Positions 15,831 to 23,860 of a DNA stretch of 64,000 bases are shown here, piece after piece. Each line of letters starts with the position of its first letter. The stretch's first letter is position 1. The stretch spans positions 1 to 64,000 of the forward strand of contig JBGTBQ010000470.1 of the NCBI GenBank assembly GCA_041749275.1, read 5' to 3'. Made by a program: the position numbers and the translations under genes. The notes below the pieces were generated by a model. It searched no databases. It was given only the letters and a program-made list of their open reading frames with translations, and was not told the origin of the DNA. Source of the DNA: JBGTBQ01 sp041749275. GTDB taxonomy: Bacteria > Acidobacteriota > Blastocatellia > Pyrinomonadales > Pyrinomonadaceae.

Positions 15831-16703
15831 ATGTCAGGGAACAACTCGCACACGAGGGAAGCCGAGACCTTATCCGCAACCAAAGCAGGCCGCCGGCACA
15901 CGCCGTGGCCGCTGATGGTCGTGGCGGCGCTCTTCATCATCGTGCCTTTTCTTGCATGGTACGGTACATGGTTCGGGCGCCAGTTGACGGATGAGCAGAT
16001 TGAACAGTATCTCAGCGAAACCGAGAAGCCGCGGCACATCCAGCACGCGCTCGCGGAGGTCGAGAAACGAATCTCATCAGGCGATGCCACGGCCAAGCGT
16101 TGGTATCCACGTGTGGCGGCGCTCGCCGACAGTGGCGAGAAGGAGGTGCGACTGACGGTCGCGTGGGTGATGGGCGCCGACACACGCGCGGAGGAATTTC
16201 GCGGCAAGCTCATCCAGCTTACACAGGACGGCGAGCCGGTCGTGCGACGCAACGCCGCGCTCTCCCTCGTCGGATTCGGGGACGTGAACTCTCTCCCGGA
16301 ATTGCGCGCGATGCTCAAACCGTTCAGCATCCGCGCGTCCATCGAAGGGACAGCGCTCACGGCGCTGACGGAAGGCTCGTCAGTGCGGCGTGAGTCGTTG
16401 CTGGTGCGGGTGAAAGTTAACGACCAACTGGTCAACGATGTGCGCTCGCCGTTGGATGGGAAGATCGAGAAGGCTTTCGTCGAAACCGGCGGTCACGTCC
16501 GAAGCGGGAGTGATGTATTTATTCTTGCGCCTGATGCCGTCACTGTCGGCGACGCGCTGGAAGGGCTGAAGCGACTCGGCGCCGTGGAAGACTTGTCCGA
16601 GGTCGAGCGGTACGCGCGCGGCGTGGAGGGGATGCCCGATTACATAAAGAACCGCGCGGCGCAGGCTGCCGAAGCCATCAAGCGACGCGCGGGACGGAGT
16701 TAA
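15831..16703 (+). CDS. membrane-anchored HEAT-repeat protein with a barrel-sandwich domain
   Basis: 290 aa: one N-terminal transmembrane helix (about 26-48), then HEAT-like helical repeats (about 60-185; RNAALSLVGFGDVNSLPELRAML is a typical unit). A biotinyl/lipoyl-like barrel-sandwich segment follows at about 190-235 (VRSPLDGKIEKAF...GGHVRSGSDVFIL), then a helical C-terminus. There is no modifiable Lys at the beta-turn, so it is a structural sandwich as in HlyD-type proteins. It is last in the respiratory block; function unknown but probably a scaffold. Confidence 0.65.
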   Translation: MSGNNSHTREAETLSATKAGRRHTPWPLMVVAALFIIVPFLAWYGTWFGRQLTDEQIEQYLSETEKPRHIQHALAEVEKRISSGDATAKRWYPRVAALADSGEKEVRLTVAWVMGADTRAEEFRGKLIQLTQDGEPVVRRNAALSLVGFGDVNSLPELRAMLKPFSIRASIEGTALTALTEGSSVRRESLLVRVKVNDQLVNDVRSPLDGKIEKAFVETGGHVRSGSDVFILAPDAVTVGDALEGLKRLGAVEDLSEVERYARGVEGMPDYIKNRAAQAAEAIKRRAGRS

Positions 16704-16711
16704 GCGATTCT

Positions 16712-17083
16712 TTAACGCGGCGGTGGGGGCGGAGCATCCGGGAGCGTGATGCCGTGCATGGCCTCCCAATCGTCGGTCGGGACCATCTCGATAGCGTCCC
16801 ACGGGCAACCGTCGAGGAAGGCGCCGTCCGGGCCTTTGCTGATGCACTTCTGGCAGCCGATACAGAGGTACGGATCAACCTCGATGCGCCCGAAAGGCGG
16901 GTGATCTTCGTCCGGCACCCAGAACATGCAGGCTTCGATGGGACAGTATTCGATGCAGGCGGGTGACCCGGCACAACCCGTGCAGCAGTCGGTGGTGATG
17001 GCGAGAATGCGCGGCCTCTTCTTACGCGTCGCCTTGCCGTCACCCTCTGACATCGGCCAATGTTTTTCGATAACCTCGATCAT
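16712..17083 (-). CDS. ferredoxin with two [4Fe-4S] motifs of unusual spacing
   Basis: 123 aa, minus strand, convergent with the respiratory block. The first motif is C-x2-C-x5-C-x3-CP and the second is C-x2-C-x2-C-x12-CP, both stretched by insertions compared with the bacterial 2[4Fe-4S] ferredoxin consensus (CxxCxxCxxxCP). Cys count and the flanking EVDPYLCIGC support two clusters. The C-terminus is a Pro run. A cytoplasmic low-potential electron carrier is expected; its partner is not evident from neighbours. Confidence 0.8.
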   Translation of the reverse strand: MIEVIEKHWPMSEGDGKATRKKRPRILAITTDCCTGCAGSPACIEYCPIEACMFWVPDEDHPPFGRIEVDPYLCIGCQKCISKGPDGAFLDGCPWDAIEMVPTDDWEAMHGITLPDAPPPPPR

Positions 17084-17405
17084 GTTTCACTCCGGCGATT
17101 CATCTTCAAGTCGGACTCACTTTAACACGTCCTATCAGTAAGCCTCAATGAAAATGGCTTCTAAATCAGCGCTGAAGAGATTGGAATGCGGACGTAACTG
17201 TCCACTTTAGACCGCGCCGGTAAACATGCGTCGAGCAGTTGCTTTGGGGGTGCAAAGGAAGTGGATTGCAGCGCGCGGCTGCTCGACTTCGTGTTAGAAT
17301 TAACGCGACCCGGAAATCAAAACCCCCGAATTTGTCGCACATACAAGCATGGCCGGTGGAAGGCGGCCAGAGCGCGGAGGTGATGCGCTCGAAACGTTCT
17401 TGAGC
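17084..17405 (+). other. intergenic region with a candidate extended -10 promoter
   Basis: This is a divergent spacer between the ferredoxin and the stress-type protein. TGTTAGAAT at 17292-17300 fits an extended -10 element (TGn plus TAGAAT); no -35 is recognisable at the right distance. GGAGGTG at 17375 precedes a 6-codon leader frame (ATG 17382, stop just before 17406), which might couple translation to the ATG at 17406. No other feature was seen. Confidence 0.35.
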
Positions 17406-18188
17406 ATGAAAACTGTCGCCGGAATATTCAATTCGAGTGAGGATGCGGAGCGGGCGGTCGGATATTTGAACGCGGCTGGTATTACGGGGGAGCGAATCAG
17501 CTATCTGGCGCCGGAAGCGACGCGGGAAGAAATAGACGCCGCCGTCCCGACGGCGGAGACGGAGCAGCCGGGCATGGGCAAGGCGATAGGCACCGCCGTC
17601 GGCGGCGCGCTTGGCGTAGCGGGTGGACTGCATCTTGGGGCCGTCGCCGCGAGTCTCCTCGTGCCGGGCGTTGGGCCAATCCTCGCCGCCGGACTCGTAG
17701 GTGCCGCCATACTGGGAGCGGGCGGCGCGGCGACGGGGATGGCCGCCGGCGAGGCGCTCGAAGATTCGGTTGTGACGGGTCTGCCGCATGATGAGCTGTT
17801 TCTTTATGAAGACGCGCTGCGGCGCGGGCGCACCGTTCTCATCATCATCGCCGTAGACGAAGAGAGCGCCGATGCCGCAAGGAGCGTCCTTCAGCAGTCT
17901 GGCGCGGAGAGCATTGACGCCGCGCGCGAAAGCTGGTGGGTTGGCTTGCGCGACGCGGAGCAGGAGGAGTACACAGGGCAGGGCGGGGATTTCAAAGTGG
18001 ACGAGCCGACTTACCGCCACGGGTTCGAAGCCGCCTTACACCCGACAGCGCGCGGACGGACTTATGACGATGATGCGGCGCGGCTGCGCGAGTGTTACGG
18101 TGGGGCGTGTGAGCAGAGTTCGTTCAGACGCGGCTACGAGCGTGGGCAGAGCTATCAGCAGGCAATGCTGGAGAAGTATCAGAGTTGA
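17406..18188 (+). CDS. general-stress-17M-like protein with glycine-zipper membrane segment
   Basis: The N-terminus (MKTVAGIFNSSEDAERAV, then YLNAAGITGERISYL) matches the YflT/general stress protein 17M-type domain. A long Gly/Ala-rich hydrophobic stretch (about residues 58-115) forms a glycine-zipper-like pair of helices. Then comes a second alpha/beta half (RTVLIIIAVDEESADAARSVL) and an acidic/Tyr-rich tail. ATG 17406 is taken as start since it matches the family. An upstream ATG (17349) adds residues without homology. A stress-inducible inner-membrane role is probable by family, not proven. Confidence 0.7.
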   Translation: MKTVAGIFNSSEDAERAVGYLNAAGITGERISYLAPEATREEIDAAVPTAETEQPGMGKAIGTAVGGALGVAGGLHLGAVAASLLVPGVGPILAAGLVGAAILGAGGAATGMAAGEALEDSVVTGLPHDELFLYEDALRRGRTVLIIIAVDEESADAARSVLQQSGAESIDAARESWWVGLRDAEQEEYTGQGGDFKVDEPTYRHGFEAALHPTARGRTYDDDAARLRECYGGACEQSSFRRGYERGQSYQQAMLEKYQS

Positions 18189-18352
18189 TGGACACGCTTC
18201 TCAGCATCGCCGTTTTCGTCGGCATTCTGCTGGCGAGCGCGCTCATCACCAACTGGTTCGCGCGGACGATGTACAGACGTTGCTCCGGGTGCGGTACGTT
18301 GAACGCGAAGAGACGGACGCATTGCCGCGCTTGTCAAAACGAGTTGGGTTGA
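18188..18352 (+). CDS. 54-aa membrane protein with zinc ribbon
   Basis: The start ATG overlaps the previous stop (TGATG), indicating translational coupling. One transmembrane helix (residues 4-24) is followed by CSGCGTLNAKRRTHCRAC, a compact treble-clef/zinc-ribbon four-Cys site. The two features together suggest a small membrane-bound zinc protein working with the stress-type protein upstream. No family recognised. Confidence 0.7.
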   Translation: MDTLLSIAVFVGILLASALITNWFARTMYRRCSGCGTLNAKRRTHCRACQNELG

Positions 18353-18360
18353 TATCTAGC

Positions 18361-18433
18361 GTTCAGAGGCGGGCAATGCTCGCCGGTTCAACTTCATGTG
18401 ACTTGAGCCGGCGGGCATTGTCCATCTCTGAAC
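18361..18433. terminator. 31-bp imperfect inverted repeat
   Basis: Arms 18361-18391 and 18403-18433 pair with five mismatches over 31 positions, four of which remain G-U pairs in RNA, around an 11-base loop. It follows the coupled pair of genes and precedes the peptidase, so it probably ends or insulates transcription. There is no T-run, so a REP-like element is an alternative. Confidence 0.6.
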
Positions 18434-18505
18434 CGTAGATAATGCGAACCTGTTACAAAACTTTAGCTTCAACACGCTCGCATTATTCATGCCGGAGATC
18501 ATCTC

Positions 18506-20326
18506 ATGGTTCGTTCAGTAGGTGTCGCGCTATTGTTCCTCCTTGGTGTCATCGTGAGCATTGAAAACCCGAATGCCCAAAGTCAGTCACCTGCCGTCCC
18601 GGCGGAGTGGCTGACGCACGCGGAGAAAACCGATTACCGGGAGACGCCGAACTACGAGGAGACGATGATATATGCGCGCCGGCTCGACGCGGCGTCGCCG
18701 TGGGTGCGTCTGACAGAGTTCGGGAGGAGCGGCGAGGGGCGCACGCTCCCGCTGCTCGTCGTCACGAAGGGCGAAACGTGGACGCCGCGGGCGGTGAGAA
18801 GGGCAGGGAAGATCATCGTTCTCATACAGGCTTGCATCCACGCCGGAGAGACCGACGGCAAAGACGCAGGGCTGGCTCTCGTCCGCGACATCGCGGTGAC
18901 GAAAGCGCATGAGTCGCTGCTCAACCGCGCGGTCATCCTCTTTATCCCGATTTATAACGTTGACGGCCACGAACGTCGCAGTCCCTACAATCGCATCAAC
19001 CAGAATGGCCCGGCGGAGATGGGCTGGCGCGGCAACGCGACCAATCTCAATCTCAACCGCGACTACATGAAGGCCGACGCGCCGGAGACGCGCGCATGGC
19101 TGAAGTTGTGGAACGAGTGGCAGCCAGACCTCTTCCTCGATTGTCATGTCACGGATGGGGCCGACTTCCGTTACAACGTGACCTATCAGTACGAACAACA
19201 TGAAAACGTCGCTCCGGCGATCCGCAACTGGTCGAAAGAGGCTTTTGACGGAAGGATCATCCCGGCGGCTGAGGCGGCGGGAAATCTCCTCTCTCCTTAC
19301 ATGGTCTTTCGCGACAATCGCGACCCAATGAAGGGAATTGATAGTTTCATTGCCACGCCACGCTTCGCCACGGGCTACGTGCCGGTTGTGCGGAACCGGC
19401 CTGCTCTCCTCATCGAGACGCACATGCTCAAGGAGCCTCGCCCGCGCGTGCGAGGCACTTACGACATCCTGCGCGCCGCGCTGGAAGAGGTAAACCGCGG
19501 CCCGGAGAGCCTTCTTCGCGCGGTCAAAGAGGCTGACGAACAAGCAGTCGCCGAGAGCGCGACCAACGACCCGGCGAGACGAGTGGCGCTCAGCGTAAAA
19601 CTGACGGACAACCCGACTGAAAAATTGTTGAAAGGTTTAGAGTATCGGACGGAATTGAGCGACGTTTCAGGAGCGGTGCGTGTTATTTGGGGAACGAAGC
19701 CGCTCGATTTGAAAGTCCCGTTCTATGTGGAGGCTCAACCGGCAGTGTCAGTTGCGCCCCCGCTCTTTTACCTCATTCCGCCACAGTGGACACAGGTCGC
19801 GGAAGTGCTTGCGGCGCACGGCCTGCGAATGAAGAAACTTGCCTCGCCCATTTCCGTTGAAGTCGAGAGTTACCGCTTCCGAGATATTAAATTCAACCCT
19901 TCATCGTTTGAGGGGCGTGTGCTGGTGACTTTCAAGACGGAGCCGGTAAAGGAGAAGAGAACGTATCCTGCCGGCACGGTTGTCGTCCCGCTGGCTCAAG
20001 AGGCTTCGCGCGTCGCGCTCCACCTGCTTGAACCTGACGCTCCCGATTCGCTCATCGTCTGGGGATTTTTCCACGCGATCTTTGAACAGAAAGAGTCGGG
20101 AGAGGATTACGCGCTGGAAAAGTTAGCGCGAGAGATGTTGGCGAAGAATGCAAATTTGAAACGAGAGTTCGAGGAGCGCGTTGCGACCGACTCGAAGTTT
20201 GCGTCAAGCACAGCGGAGCGTCTCCGTTTCTTCTATGAACGCTCGCCCTATTGGGACAGACAGATGAACCTTTACCCGGTTGGAAGATTGACGATGCCGG
20301 CTAAATTGTCTTTGGTAGATTTTTAG
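18506..20326 (+). CDS. secreted M14-family zinc carboxypeptidase
   Basis: 606 aa with a signal peptide (residues about 1-25, ending NAQS). The metallocarboxypeptidase zinc motif is IHAGETDG (H and E), with NLNRDYMKADAPETR as the substrate-binding block, DCHVTDG supplying the third zinc His, and IETHMLK containing the catalytic Glu. The C-terminal half (about 370-606) is an additional beta-rich domain. It likely trims periplasmic or extracellular peptides. It is followed by a strong hairpin shared with a convergent gene. Confidence 0.85.
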   Translation: MVRSVGVALLFLLGVIVSIENPNAQSQSPAVPAEWLTHAEKTDYRETPNYEETMIYARRLDAASPWVRLTEFGRSGEGRTLPLLVVTKGETWTPRAVRRAGKIIVLIQACIHAGETDGKDAGLALVRDIAVTKAHESLLNRAVILFIPIYNVDGHERRSPYNRINQNGPAEMGWRGNATNLNLNRDYMKADAPETRAWLKLWNEWQPDLFLDCHVTDGADFRYNVTYQYEQHENVAPAIRNWSKEAFDGRIIPAAEAAGNLLSPYMVFRDNRDPMKGIDSFIATPRFATGYVPVVRNRPALLIETHMLKEPRPRVRGTYDILRAALEEVNRGPESLLRAVKEADEQAVAESATNDPARRVALSVKLTDNPTEKLLKGLEYRTELSDVSGAVRVIWGTKPLDLKVPFYVEAQPAVSVAPPLFYLIPPQWTQVAEVLAAHGLRMKKLASPISVEVESYRFRDIKFNPSSFEGRVLVTFKTEPVKEKRTYPAGTVVVPLAQEASRVALHLLEPDAPDSLIVWGFFHAIFEQKESGEDYALEKLAREMLAKNANLKREFEERVATDSKFASSTAERLRFFYERSPYWDRQMNLYPVGRLTMPAKLSLVDF

Positions 20327-20337
20327 TGTGCATAAAG

Positions 20338-20370
20338 AGAGAGCGACGCACAGAGGTTGCGTCGCTCTCT
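20338..20370. terminator. 13-bp perfect hairpin between convergent genes
   Basis: AGAGAGCGACGCA pairs perfectly with its complement around a 7-base loop. It lies between the stops of the peptidase (+) and a small membrane protein (-), so it probably terminates both. No extended T-run is present on either side. Confidence 0.65.
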
Positions 20371-20397
20371 CCACTAATGTCTCGCACGGCGCTTTCG

Positions 20398-20544
20398 TTA
20401 GACCGTGCGCCGGCCTGTAACCAAGTTGATCACAAGGATCACGAGGGCAATCACGAGCAGAAGGTGCACAAAACTGCCACCCACGCCGCCGATAAACCCA
20501 AGTAGCCACAGGATTAAGAGCACCACCAGAATTGTCCACAGCAT
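20398..20544 (-). CDS. lmo0937-family small membrane protein
   Basis: 48 aa: MLWTILVVLLILWLLGFIGG begins the protein, then a second hydrophobic helix and a short basic end (GRRTV). This pattern, two helices starting with MLWT and ending in an Arg pair, is that of the lmo0937 family of stress-associated small membrane proteins. AAAGGAGATAACG precedes the ATG at 20544. A paralogue lies at 44342. Confidence 0.85.
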   Translation of the reverse strand: MLWTILVVLLILWLLGFIGGVGGSFVHLLLVIALVILVINLVTGRRTV

Positions 20545-21132
20545 ATCGTTATCTCCTTTTCGAACGTCGGATAATTAAATTTGCGGTTCGCTTGAACCCG
20601 TGTAAGCTTTACTTGAGCAACAGCCATGCCATCATTGCTGTCGGGCGATGTCTTCCCGTAAGCTATTGAAGAAAAAGGTGTTCGATCCTACGGCTAAAGT
20701 TCAGTTGGCAGAGGTGAACCCATGACTTGTATTAAAATACATCGCTGGGCTGATTCAACGCGTGTTCTATTACGAGTCAAGTCGGTTATAGGGAACCCAA
20801 TTGTCGGTGAGGCGGCAACTGAGCGTCTCCGTCAGACATCCGAGAGGCGACACTGAAACGGTTCTCGGCAAGGAAGGGGCGTAGTTGTAATCCCGGATAT
20901 AAACTTTGTAGCTTTTACACTAGACCTAACCATACGAAGGCTGATAGATTGAAGTAGCTCAGGTCGGATGCATGTATCCACCGAGCGTGCATTGGTTCAC
21001 AACCCCCGGCGAGTCCTTCCGTTGTTCTTCAGGGCTTCCTCTGAACCGGTTTCTTTGCATCAAACACAATTGTCAGGTGGTATGACCCGCCGCGTCCCAT
21101 TGGTTGGGTCGTATCCCGATTAGAGGTCTGTT
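20545..21132. other. 588-bp intergenic region upstream of ftsH
   Basis: No known RNA family was recognised. CCGAGA...TCTCGG (6-bp stem) lies near 20850, and the segment is less GC-rich than genes nearby. A 44-codon frame (ATG 20722 to 20856) with GAGGTGAACCC before it is possible but looks unlike a conserved protein. The region probably holds promoters for both divergent genes. Confidence 0.4.
20722..20856 (+). CDS. possible 44-aa small protein (doubtful)
   Basis: MTCIKIHRWADSTRVLLRVK begins a basic 44-aa frame with GAGGTG nine bases ahead of the ATG. There is no recognisable motif or membrane helix and the codon use is not clearly coding. It is listed because the ribosome binding site is reasonable; it may be an untranslated leader region. 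Confidence 0.15.
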   Translation: MTCIKIHRWADSTRVLLRVKSVIGNPIVGEAATERLRQTSERRH

Positions 21133-22920
21133 ATGCCGTTACCCCGTCTGATCCCCCGTTCACAAAAACAAAACGTTGCCGTTGCGGTCAGTTTCATCAC
21201 GCTTGCGGTTGTCCTTGCCCTTGCGGGCGTCAAGCTTTTCTCTCAGCAGGAATTGCCAACCATACAGGCGATCAACTACACGCAGTTACGCGAGATTGCT
21301 GAGACATCGAATGCGCTCTCGGTGAAAATCGAGGGCGAACTCGTCACGGTCACGGGCAAGGACGCGATAATTTCGCAGGCCGTCGTTGATCGGGCAGCGC
21401 AGCAGGAGATCGCGAATACCTTCGCGCGGAACAAAGTTCAGGTCGAATACCTCTCGACACGCCCGAATGCATTTGAGCGGACGATGAATTGGATGATCCC
21501 GCTTGCGGTATTGCTGGCGCTCAGCGTTATCGGCTGGCGCGTCTACGCAAACATGGGAGGCGGCGGCGGGATGCGGCTCGAAGATTCGTGCGGCAATCAG
21601 GATGTTACGTTCGAGGACGTAGCCGGAGTTGACGAGGCGCGAGCCGAGTTAGCGGAGATGATTGATTTTCTCCGCGACCCCGAAAAGTTTGGGCGACTCG
21701 GCGGGCGTGCCCCGCGCGGAATCCTCCTCTCAGGCCCGCCGGGAACCGGCAAGACCTTACTCGCGCGCGCCGCGGCGGGCGAAGCGAAAGTGCCTTTCCT
21801 ATCAGTTTCAGGTTCGAGCTTTCAGGAGAAATTCGCCGGCCTCGGAGCCGCTCGCGTGCGTCGTCTTTTTGCGAAAGCGAGACAACTCGCGCCGTGCGTG
21901 ATCTTCATTGATGAGATTGATGCGCTGGGCCGTCGGCGAGGCAGGGGCGGCGACTCCGCATCGGCAGACCAAGATCAGACGCTCAATCAGCTTCTGGTCG
22001 AGATGGACGGCTTCGATGCGTTGAGCGGTGTCGTCGTCATCGCCTCGACGAACCGCCCGGACATTCTCGATCAAGCTCTCACGCGCCCCGGCAGGTTCGA
22101 CCGCGAAATCACCGTCAACCTCGCCGACATGCGCGGACGCGAGCGGATTCTGCAAGTTCACGCGCGCAAACTGAAGCTCGAAGAAGGGCTTGACCTCGGT
22201 TGGATTGCGCGCGGCACGCCCGGTTTCTCCGGCGCGGATTTGGCGAACCTGCTCAACGAGGCGGCGATTGCCGCGACGCGCGACGACTCCGAGGCAATAG
22301 GGCGGCCTCATGTCGAATATGCCCGTGACAAGATATTGATGGGCGTTGAGCGTCAGGGTTTTAGGATGGATGAAGAGGAGCGCTATGCGACGGCGGTTCA
22401 CGAAGCAGGGCACGTTGCTGTCGGCCTCGGCATGAAGGACGGCGACCCCATTCATAAGGTTTCGATTCTGCCGCGCGGGCGAGCGCTCGGTGTGACGCAG
22501 GCATTGCCCGAACGCGACCGTTTGATGAAAAAGCGTGAATATCTCGAAGACCAGATTGCCATGCTGCTCGGCGGGCGGGCGGCGGAGATGCTCCTGCTTG
22601 ACACGATGACGGCGGGTGCGTCGAATGACATCGAACGGGCGGTCGAAATCGCGCGCAAGATGGTCGCCGAATTCGGCATGAGTCCGCTGGGGCCGATTCA
22701 TCTCGGCAGGCCCGAAGACCCACACAGCCAGACGATTCTTGACCGGATAGAACAGGCGACCAACGACATCATGGGCGAGCAGCTCAAGCGCGCCTGCGAG
22801 GTGGTTGACTCGAAGCGCGTCGAGATAGCCCTACTGGTCGAAGGGTTGATGGAACGCGACACGCTCGACGCGGATGAGATTCAAGACTGTTTCGGGTTGA
22901 AGATCGAGAAGGCTGCCTGA
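21133..22920 (+). CDS. ftsH: ATP-dependent membrane zinc protease FtsH
   Basis: This AAA+ protease degrades misfolded or regulatory membrane and cytosolic proteins. Two N-terminal transmembrane helices flank a periplasmic domain (about 15-125). The AAA module has Walker A GPPGTGKT (201-208), Walker B FIDEIDALG and the second-region-of-homology Arg pair in LTRPGRFDR. The zinc motif is HEAGH (423-427), with the third ligand region LDTMTAGASNDIERA. Length 595 aa is on the short side, lacking the long polar tail of enterobacterial FtsH. It appears monocistronic, with a downstream hairpin. Confidence 0.95.
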   Translation: MPLPRLIPRSQKQNVAVAVSFITLAVVLALAGVKLFSQQELPTIQAINYTQLREIAETSNALSVKIEGELVTVTGKDAIISQAVVDRAAQQEIANTFARNKVQVEYLSTRPNAFERTMNWMIPLAVLLALSVIGWRVYANMGGGGGMRLEDSCGNQDVTFEDVAGVDEARAELAEMIDFLRDPEKFGRLGGRAPRGILLSGPPGTGKTLLARAAAGEAKVPFLSVSGSSFQEKFAGLGAARVRRLFAKARQLAPCVIFIDEIDALGRRRGRGGDSASADQDQTLNQLLVEMDGFDALSGVVVIASTNRPDILDQALTRPGRFDREITVNLADMRGRERILQVHARKLKLEEGLDLGWIARGTPGFSGADLANLLNEAAIAATRDDSEAIGRPHVEYARDKILMGVERQGFRMDEEERYATAVHEAGHVAVGLGMKDGDPIHKVSILPRGRALGVTQALPERDRLMKKREYLEDQIAMLLGGRAAEMLLLDTMTAGASNDIERAVEIARKMVAEFGMSPLGPIHLGRPEDPHSQTILDRIEQATNDIMGEQLKRACEVVDSKRVEIALLVEGLMERDTLDADEIQDCFGLKIEKAA

Positions 22921-22940
22921 CCGGGCGACAAGCTGAAAAA

Positions 22941-22994
22941 ATTGATAAGAGGCAGTCGGCGCCGAGCATGTTGCGCTGATTGCCTCTTATCAAT
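22941..22994 (+). terminator. 14-bp perfect hairpin after ftsH
   Basis: ATTGATAAGAGGCA (22941-22954) pairs perfectly with 22981-22994 across a 26-base loop. It is placed 20 bases after the ftsH stop, so probably a terminator or mRNA 3'-end stabiliser. Confidence 0.6.
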
Positions 22995-23128
22995 TCTACA
23001 AGCCGGTTAGCGTTTGTGCTTGATTGCGGGCGCGGCTTTCCTGTAACTTTGCATCCGTCAAAGTTATCTGTTGTACGGGTTGGGATATCTCCTCCCGCAA
23101 GCCCCTTTCTCCCGAGCGTAATCCGAGG

Positions 23129-23860
23129 ATGGCATACCCCAGCGTCGAGCGTATCGAACTGCCTGTGCTTCAGGAGTTGGTCGCCACCGGCGGCGTCGAG
23201 GACGTGCGTTTCCTCTACGACCGCCTCGCGGCCTACTTCCCGCATCTCGGCGAAGAAGAGGTTCATGCGCTCTCTAATGGACACCTACGTCAGTGGCGCA
23301 GGCTCGTGCAACGCGCCGGGCGCGACCTCACGGAGAAGCGGCAACTTGAGCGCGTGCGTGGGCGCTGGACGATTACCTCTTTAGGCCGGAAGCGAGTCGC
23401 GGACGAAGATGCTCATTTCTCACTCAAGCTAGACGCGGCGGCGGAGACTTCAGGCTCAGGCTTTTTTTCTCACTCCGAAGTGCAGCAGATGCTCGTTGAC
23501 ATCGGTCGCGTGCTGGGACATCACGCTGAAATGGAATACGACTATTACGATGTGGTCTGGCGTTCGGATGAGGGCAGCCCGCGCTTGAGCCATGTCTTCG
23601 AGGTACAGCGAAAGGGAAACATTGATGCCGCGCTCGCCAAGCTGAAGCGTGCATATGATGCACAGCGGACGAAGCCCTTTCTCATCGTCGCCAGCGAGCG
23701 CGACACAAACCGCGCGGAACGGCAGATGAGCCTCGCGCGCATCGGCCCTTTCCATGAGATCGAGAGGGTTGCCACCATTCTCAGCTTCGAACAACTGCGC
23801 CGGCTTCACCGCGCCCTCACATCGGTCGAAGACATCCTCGGTCAAATCTTCGAACGATGA
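23129..23860 (+). CDS. winged-helix protein with Mrr-like nuclease-fold domain
   Basis: 243 aa. The N-terminal about 90 residues (LPVLQELVATGG ... RGRWTITSLGRKRV) look like the Mrr/restriction-type winged helix. The C-terminal part has YYDVVWRSDEG ... HVFEVQRKGNIDAALAKLKRAYD ... PFLIVASERD, which fits a PD-(D/E)xK-like core with D, E and K in order, though weakly. It could bind or cut particular DNA. It overlaps mutS by four bases (ATGA), so the two are probably co-translated and the protein may act in DNA repair. Confidence 0.55.
   Translation: MAYPSVERIELPVLQELVATGGVEDVRFLYDRLAAYFPHLGEEEVHALSNGHLRQWRRLVQRAGRDLTEKRQLERVRGRWTITSLGRKRVADEDAHFSLKLDAAAETSGSGFFSHSEVQQMLVDIGRVLGHHAEMEYDYYDVVWRSDEGSPRLSHVFEVQRKGNIDAALAKLKRAYDAQRTKPFLIVASERDTNRAERQMSLARIGPFHEIERVATILSFEQLRRLHRALTSVEDILGQIFER

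Noticed and set aside
20780..20900. Possible riboswitch or structured RNA before ftsH
   Set aside because: Only a short 6-bp stem was found and no known riboswitch core matched by eye. A covariance-model search would be decisive.
20950..21020. tRNA-like stretch (GTAGCTCAGGTCGG, then GGTTCACAACC)
   Set aside because: D- and T-arm-like words are present, but no acceptor stem or anticodon arm can be paired and the T stem does not close, so it is not called a tRNA.
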